Assembly (NCBI RefSeq): GCF_001598055.1
Contig: NZ_CP014845.1
Coordinates: 1,488,001 to 1,552,000, forward strand
DNA: 64,000 nucleotides
Direction of reading: 5' to 3'
Source of the DNA: Cupriavidus nantongensis
Lineage (GTDB): Bacteria; Pseudomonadota; Gammaproteobacteria; Burkholderiales; Burkholderiaceae
A model generated the notes under the pieces. The model did no database searches. It saw nothing but the letters and a program-made list of their open reading frames with translations, and was not told the DNA's origin. Within the stretch, counting starts at the first letter, position 1, and each line of letters begins with the position of its first letter. This document shows, in pieces, positions 60,915-64,000 of this stretch. A program made the translations under genes and the position numbers.

Positions 60915-61664
60915 AACTCATATAACGATGACCGGGCCACAGGCGTTGCCGGACCCATTCCGCCGCCGTCGCTGCCGCGCCTGGAACGCCCGCGCCTGCA
61001 TGACACCGTAGTCGGGCACCTGCGCCAGTGCATCGTCGAAGGCGTGTTCGCGCCGGGCACCAAGCTCAATGAGCGCGAGCTATGCGACACCCTGGGCATC
61101 TCGCGCACGCCGCTGCGCGAAGCGCTCAAGGTGCTGGCGGCCGAAGGCCTGATCGACCTGGCGCCCAACCGCGGCGCCAGCATCTCGCGCATGAGCGAGG
61201 CCGAAGTCAGGGAGAGCTTCGAGCTGATGAGCGGGCTCGAGGCGTTTTCCGGCGAACTGGCCTGCGAGCGCATCACCGCGGCCGAACTCGCGCAGATCAA
61301 GGCGCTGCACTACGGGATGCTGGCCTGCCGCGCGCAGAACGACCTGCCGGGCTACTACAGCCGCAACCAGGAGATTCACGACCGCATCAACGAGGCCGCG
61401 CGCAACGGGGCGCTGCGGCAGACCTATCAATCGATCAACCGCCGCCTGCAGGCGCTGCGCTTCCGCTCCAACCAGCAAAGCGGCAAGTGGGACGACGCGG
61501 TCGAGGACCATGAAGAGATGATCCGGGCGCTGGAGGCCCGCGACGGCAAGCGGCTGGCGGCGGTGCTGAAGCGCCACTTGCTGGAAAAGCGCGACGCGGT
61601 ACTGCCGCTGGTGTCGGGTGACGGTACTGAGGCCAAGAATCTTCTTAAAACGACCGACGCGTAG
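60909..61664 (+). CDS. GntR-family regulator, FCD subfamily
   Basis: 251 residues. Winged helix at about 30-95 (APGTKLNERELCDTLGISRT, PLREALKVLAAEGLIDLAPN) and FCD ligand domain at about 105-235 with its metal-binding His/Asp pattern (NQEIHDRINEAARNG, VEDHEEMIRALEARDG). FCD members sense hydroxy- or dicarboxylic acids. Divergent from the aminotransferase operon, with paired identical sites in the shared region, so it likely controls that operon and itself. Confidence 0.93.
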   Translation: MQNSYNDDRATGVAGPIPPPSLPRLERPRLHDTVVGHLRQCIVEGVFAPGTKLNERELCDTLGISRTPLREALKVLAAEGLIDLAPNRGASISRMSEAEVRESFELMSGLEAFSGELACERITAAELAQIKALHYGMLACRAQNDLPGYYSRNQEIHDRINEAARNGALRQTYQSINRRLQALRFRSNQQSGKWDDAVEDHEEMIRALEARDGKRLAAVLKRHLLEKRDAVLPLVSGDGTEAKNLLKTTDA

Positions 61665-61705
61665 ACGCAGCGGCAGCCTTTTTCCCAGCCAGGCCCGGAT
61701 TTTTC

Positions 61706-61733
61706 TTGCCTCCTCGCGGATACTGTATATATT
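61706..61733 (+). promoter_or_regulatory. Promoter embedded in the first LexA box
   Basis: TTGCCT and TATATT with 16 bases between. The -10 box is inside the LexA site at 61721-61740, so LexA binding would block RNA polymerase. Confidence 0.6.
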
Positions 61734-61740
61734 TACAGTA
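61721..61740. promoter_or_regulatory. LexA box 1 (near-consensus SOS box)
   Basis: TACTGTATATATTTACAGTA differs from the enterobacterial consensus TACTGTATATATATACAGTA at one base and has the CTGT-N8-ACAG form used in beta- and gammaproteobacteria. Confidence 0.9.
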
Positions 61741-61741
61741 C

Positions 61742-61757
61742 CTGTATGGATAAACAG
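61742..61757. promoter_or_regulatory. LexA box 2, tandem with box 1
   Basis: CTGTATGGATAAACAG, again CTGT-N8-ACAG, with the start 19 bases after that of box 1. It covers an in-frame ATG at 61746, so the ATG at 61770 is the likelier translation start. Paired boxes are typical of tightly controlled SOS genes. Confidence 0.8.
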
Positions 61758-61769
61758 TGGAGTCCCGGC

Positions 61770-62054
61770 ATGGAACACCTGATCCGCGTGCAAAACGACT
61801 ATGACCGCCAGGTGCTGGCCTGGCTGCGCCGCCGCATCGGCGATGCCGCGCTGCAAAGCGCGGTGCAGCGCCTGGCAGGTTCAAGCAAGCCCTACCTGTC
61901 CACGATCTGCCGCAGCCTGGGCATCCGCCCGCCCAGCCGGCGCCAGTTCGCCGCCGAGACATCGCGCATCCACCGCGCGGTAGGCGACAGCTACCTGGCT
62001 CGCATCAGGGAAATCCTGGCGAAAGGCCCGGCGCAAGCGTCCCCCCACCAGTAG
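61770..62054 (+). CDS. Predicted SOS-induced small protein of unknown function
   Basis: 94 residues from the ATG at 61770, with GGAG eight bases upstream; the ATG at 61746 would add eight residues but lies within LexA box 2. The protein is helical and basic (DYDRQVLAWLRRRIGDAAL, then ICRSLGIRPPSRRQF and YLARIREILAKG), without a signal peptide or membrane segment. A helix-turn-helix-like stretch around residues 45-65 may bind DNA. No known SOS gene family was recognised. Regulation by DNA damage is inferred from the two LexA boxes. Confidence 0.75.
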   Translation: MEHLIRVQNDYDRQVLAWLRRRIGDAALQSAVQRLAGSSKPYLSTICRSLGIRPPSRRQFAAETSRIHRAVGDSYLARIREILAKGPAQASPHQ

Positions 62055-62111
62055 GCATTTGCCGATCACCGGCCAGGCGCGGACCCTCGCGCACGCGTCG
62101 GACGTATCATG

Positions 62112-62151
62112 AAAGCCCCGTTGCCGTCACACGGCAGCGGGGCTTTTTGTT
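62112..62151 (+). terminator. Rho-independent terminator after the SOS-type gene
   Basis: AAAGCCCCG, then GTTGCCG-type arm, loop TCACA, complementary arm and GGGGCTTTTTGTTT. GC-rich stem followed by a T tract, the only canonical one in the window. Confidence 0.85.
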
Positions 62152-62181
62152 TCGCAACATATTCCTCCCTCCAAGGCCGAC

Positions 62182-63285
62182 ATGAGCGAACTCCGCATTC
62201 CCACCCGCGCGCTGCACCAGTGGGTTACCGATCTCTGGCTTGCCGCCGGCAGCAGCCCCAAGGAAGCGCAACAGACGGCCGACCACCTGGTCGGCGCCAA
62301 CCTGAGCGGACATGACTCCCACGGCGTCGGCATGATCCCGCGCTACGTGCTGGCGTGGCAGGCGGACGAACTGCAGCTGAACCGGCAGGTCAGCGTGCTG
62401 CAGGACGGCGGCAGCCTGCTCAGCCTGGACGGCAACCGCGGCATGGGACAGGCAGTGACGGCGCAGGCCATGGAGATGGCCATCGCCCGCGCGGGCGAGC
62501 ACGGCGTCTGCGTGCTGGGGCTGCGCCAGTCGCACCACCTCGGGCGCGTCGGCCACTGGGCCGAGCAGGCCACGGCCGCCGGCATGATCTCGATCCACTT
62601 CGTCAACGTGCTGTCCAAGCCGATCGTCGCACCCCACGGCGGCTACGACGCGCGCTACGGCACCAACCCGTTCACCATCGGCGTGCCGATGGCGGGCGAG
62701 CCGCCGCTGGTGCTGGACTTCGCCACCAGCGCCATCGCGCTGGGCAAGGTACGCGTGGCCCATAACAAGGGCGTGCCGGTCGGGGCCGGCTGCCTGCTCG
62801 ATGCGCAGGGCCAGCCCACTACCGATGCCGCCGTGATGTACCCGTCCGCCGGCATGCCGCAGGGCGCCCTGCGGCCCTTCGGCGAGCACAAGGGCCACGT
62901 GCTGGCGGTGATGTGCGAACTGCTCGGCGCCGCAGTGACCGGCGGCCATACCATCCGCCCGGAAACGCTGCGGCACGAGCACGCGGTCTGGAACAACATG
63001 CTGGCGATCGTGTTCGATCCCGCGCGGCTCGGCACCAGCACCTCGTTCGGCCATGAAGTCGCGGCCTTTGCCGACTGGATGAAAAGCGCACGGCTGCAGC
63101 CCGGGCAGGCCGGCATCCAGCTGCCCGGCGAACCGGAGCGCGCATGCCGCGCCGCCCGCGCGGAGCAGATCCCCATCGATGCCGGCACGCTGGCGCAGCT
63201 GGACGACGCCGCCGCGCGCGTGGCGGCGGCGCGGGCCAGCGCGCATCCCGCGCCAGGTCCGCTGTCTGCGCTGGCGCGCGGCTGA
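62182..63285 (+). CDS. Ldh_2 (malate/L-lactate-dehydrogenase-like) NAD(P)-dependent dehydrogenase
   Basis: 367 residues. GHDSHGVGMIPRYV (family nucleotide/substrate motif with the catalytic His), GMGQAVTAQAMEMAI, HHLGRVGHWAEQA, YGTNPFTIGVPMAGEPPL and RPFGEHKGHVLAVMCELLG fit the family, which includes malate, ureidoglycolate and 2,3-diketogulonate enzymes. It acts on a small 2-hydroxy acid. Downstream of a strong terminator, so it starts a new unit, perhaps with the GarR-like gene. Confidence 0.88.
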   Translation: MSELRIPTRALHQWVTDLWLAAGSSPKEAQQTADHLVGANLSGHDSHGVGMIPRYVLAWQADELQLNRQVSVLQDGGSLLSLDGNRGMGQAVTAQAMEMAIARAGEHGVCVLGLRQSHHLGRVGHWAEQATAAGMISIHFVNVLSKPIVAPHGGYDARYGTNPFTIGVPMAGEPPLVLDFATSAIALGKVRVAHNKGVPVGAGCLLDAQGQPTTDAAVMYPSAGMPQGALRPFGEHKGHVLAVMCELLGAAVTGGHTIRPETLRHEHAVWNNMLAIVFDPARLGTSTSFGHEVAAFADWMKSARLQPGQAGIQLPGEPERACRAARAEQIPIDAGTLAQLDDAAARVAAARASAHPAPGPLSALARG

Positions 63286-63361
63286 CTATCATCAGATATG
63301 CGCCCGGCGCGGTGCGCCATGCACGCCCGGGTCGATGCCTGATTCACTACCGGACACTGAC

Positions 63362-64000
63362 ATGAGCAAGATCGGCTTTATCGGGCTTGGCGTGATGGGC
63401 AAGCCCATGGTGCGGCACCTGGTCGATGGCGGGCATGCCGTATTCGCCCATAGCCGCAGCGGCGTGCCGCAAGACCTGCAGGATGCCGGCGTCAGGCCCT
63501 GTGCCAGCGCCGAGGACGTGGCCAGGCAGTCGGAGACCATCATCCTGATGCTGCCCGACACGCCCGATGTGGAAAAGGTGCTGTTCGGCGAGCGCGGCGT
63601 GGCCGACGGCCTGGCCGATACCGCGGGCGGCGTCACGGTGATCGACATGAGCTCGATCTCGCCGATCGCCACGCGCGAGTTCGCGCGTTGCATCGAAGCC
63701 CTTGGCGCGGACTATATCGACGCGCCGGTATCGGGCGGTGAAGTCGGCGCGAAGGCCGGCACCTTGTCGATCATGGCGGGCGGCAAGCAGGAGGTGTTCG
63801 ACCGCGTGCTGCCCATCCTGCAGCTGATGGGCAAGAACATCACGCGCGTGGGCGCGGCCGGCGACGGACAGGTGGCCAAGGTGGCCAACCAGGTGATCGT
63901 GGCGCTGACCATCGAGGCGGTCAGCGAGGCGCTGGTGCTGGCAGCCCGCGCCGGCGCCGATCCGGCGCGCGTGCGCGAGGCGCTGATGGGCGGCTTTGCC
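63362..64000 (+). CDS. garR: 2-Hydroxy-3-oxopropionate (tartronate semialdehyde) reductase-like, 3' end outside window
   Basis: 213 codons are visible. Rossmann start IGFIGLGVMGKPMVRHLVDGGHAV, DAPVSGGEVGAKAGTLSIMAGG (substrate-binding motif) and the catalytic-Lys region GQVAKVANQVIVAL agree with the beta-hydroxyacid dehydrogenase family. GarR reduces tartronate semialdehyde to glycerate. It fits the glyoxylate theme of the region and the garD gene at 46-47 kb, though another beta-hydroxyacid reductase is possible. Confidence 0.85.
   Translation, partial: MSKIGFIGLGVMGKPMVRHLVDGGHAVFAHSRSGVPQDLQDAGVRPCASAEDVARQSETIILMLPDTPDVEKVLFGERGVADGLADTAGGVTVIDMSSISPIATREFARCIEALGADYIDAPVSGGEVGAKAGTLSIMAGGKQEVFDRVLPILQLMGKNITRVGAAGDGQVAKVANQVIVALTIEAVSEALVLAARAGADPARVREALMGGFA

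Noticed and set aside
61746..61769. ATG at 61746 as start of the SOS-type gene
   Set aside because: It lies within the second LexA box and has no ribosome binding site; the ATG at 61770 has GGAG at a proper distance.
1..64000. Search by eye for tRNA, rRNA, CRISPR arrays, prophage or integrase/attachment sites
   Set aside because: Nothing with the needed structure or repeats was seen; the only complete mobile element is the IS256-family insertion.

Overview
The window is high-GC, densely coding bacterial DNA with the gene content of a Burkholderiales chromosome, most likely Cupriavidus or a close Ralstonia-lineage relative. The reasons are five Bug-family (TctC-like) periplasmic binding proteins, many LysR regulators, CaiB/BaiF CoA-transferases and ACS-type MFS transporters, a ProQ-domain protein, and the style of the intergenic repeats. 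This assignment is an inference from gene content; no rRNA, tRNA, CRISPR array or prophage was seen.

Region by region. 1-9.5 kb: an unknown exported protein, a small membrane protein, an orphan Bug protein, a MocR-type regulator divergent from a PaiB-like FMN protein, a LysE exporter, a thioesterase, and a selenium-binding-protein-56 gene coupled to a membrane protein. 7.9-12.1 kb: a urate-catabolism cluster (uraD, LysR, MFS transporter, and two uraH genes, one with an export signal). 12.2-12.6 kb: repeat element A. 12.7-21 kb: an HxlR/MFS divergent pair, a Cys-rich unknown protein ending in an 18-bp perfect hairpin, and a taurine-type ABC transporter with two binding proteins but no tauD. 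21-28.6 kb: a CheB-CheR-PAS-histidine kinase-receiver hybrid, a second CheB, a serine-recombinase-like protein lacking catalytic residues, two small unknowns and a ProQ-domain protein. 28.6-32.3 kb: an acyl-CoA dehydrogenase/CoA-transferase pair with a divergent LysR gene, and a DUF3820 protein.

32.3-46.2 kb is a long minus-strand CoA-thioester catabolic operon bracketed by two paralogous LysR genes. It holds a two-subunit CoA-transferase, a CaiB transferase, two unlike acyl-CoA dehydrogenase subunits, a MaoC hydratase, an MFE-2-like SDR, an SCP2-type thiolase with a DUF35 partner, an enoyl-CoA hydratase, and three Bug proteins. The set resembles a split peroxisome-style beta-oxidation system for branched or steroid-like acids.

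46.2-52 kb: galactarate dehydratase with two GntR-type operators exactly 100 bp apart, a cyclase-family enzyme, repeat elements B and C, and between them an intact IS256-family insertion with an 8-bp target duplication. 52-61.7 kb: a probable single operon (tctA, tctB, tctC, D-threonine-aldolase-like enzyme, FAD/Fe-S dehydrogenase, glyoxylate-type aminotransferase) divergent from its likely FCD-type GntR regulator. Together these look like uptake of a hydroxy- or amino-dicarboxylate and its conversion through glyoxylate and glycine. 61.7-64 kb: a small unknown protein behind two tandem LexA boxes, a terminator, an Ldh_2-type dehydrogenase, and the start of a GarR-like reductase.

The observations most worth following are the tandem LexA boxes in front of the uncharacterised 94-residue gene; the three-copy repeat family whose hairpin stems change in a compensated way around a constant loop; the hydroxyaspartate/glyoxylate operon with its own transporter; the split MFE-2/SCPx-style operon; and the catalytically degenerate recombinase-like protein.
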